DNA from: Desulfobacterales bacterium
GTDB taxonomy: Bacteria; Desulfobacterota; Desulfobacteria; Desulfobacterales; C00003060
Assembly: GCA_020347085.1 (NCBI GenBank)
Contig: CP070769.1
Coordinates: 2,090,680-2,095,751 of the forward strand
Reading direction: 5' to 3'
DNA length: 5,072 nucleotides
Shown here: positions 5,068 to 5,072 of the stretch, piece by piece
Numbering within the stretch: position 1 is the first letter of the stretch
Layout of the letters: the number at the start of each line of letters is the position of its first letter
Translations under genes and position numbers: made by a program
Notes under the pieces: generated by a model
The model's database searches: none
What the model was told of the DNA's origin: nothing
Seen by the model: the letters and a program-made list of their open reading frames with translations, nothing else

Positions 5068-5072
5068 ATTTC

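Overview
The window looks like chromosomal DNA of an anaerobic, cytochrome-rich bacterium, most likely a member of the Desulfobacterota (the former sulfate-reducing and syntrophic deltaproteobacteria). This is inferred from a small periplasmic c3-type multiheme cytochrome, a DUF2284 cysteine-rich protein, a likely Fe-S protein at the left edge, moderate GC content and a Bat-type VWA gene. No rRNA, tRNA or other marker gene fixes the taxonomy.

Left part (1-1664): the first bases hold the start of a minus-strand gene that runs off the window and encodes a CxxCxxC iron-sulfur-like N-terminus behind a good ribosome binding site. A stretch of about 500 bases without a convincing gene follows. It contains a hairpin resembling the right end of an IS200/IS605-type element and small palindromes near a possible promoter. 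Then come two plus-strand genes: a DUF2284 predicted metal-binding protein (572-1126) and an exported tetraheme cytochrome c3-like protein (1266-1664). The cytochrome appears to lack one of the four distal histidine ligands.

Middle (1665-1981): the gap between the convergent cytochrome and solute-binding-protein genes is almost filled by a nested, imperfect inverted-repeat element of about 290 bp (1678-1969). It looks like a foldback or MITE-type element and may also end transcription from both sides.

Right part (1982-5072, all minus strand): in transcription order there is a membrane-anchored, largely helical protein of unknown function (4303-5067), a BatA-like VWA-domain membrane protein (3219-4232), and a PotD-like periplasmic solute-binding protein (1982-3076). 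The first two are probably cotranscribed and resemble the end of a MoxR/DUF58/VWA (Bat) operon, with a stem-loop between them. The solute-binding protein has its own strong ribosome binding site after a 142-bp gap and has no permease or ATPase gene beside it here, so it may be a separate unit.

I see no clear new defence or mobile system. The least ordinary items are the foldback element, the cytochrome with a probable Met or vacant ligand at one heme, and the IS605-like hairpin without a transposase.
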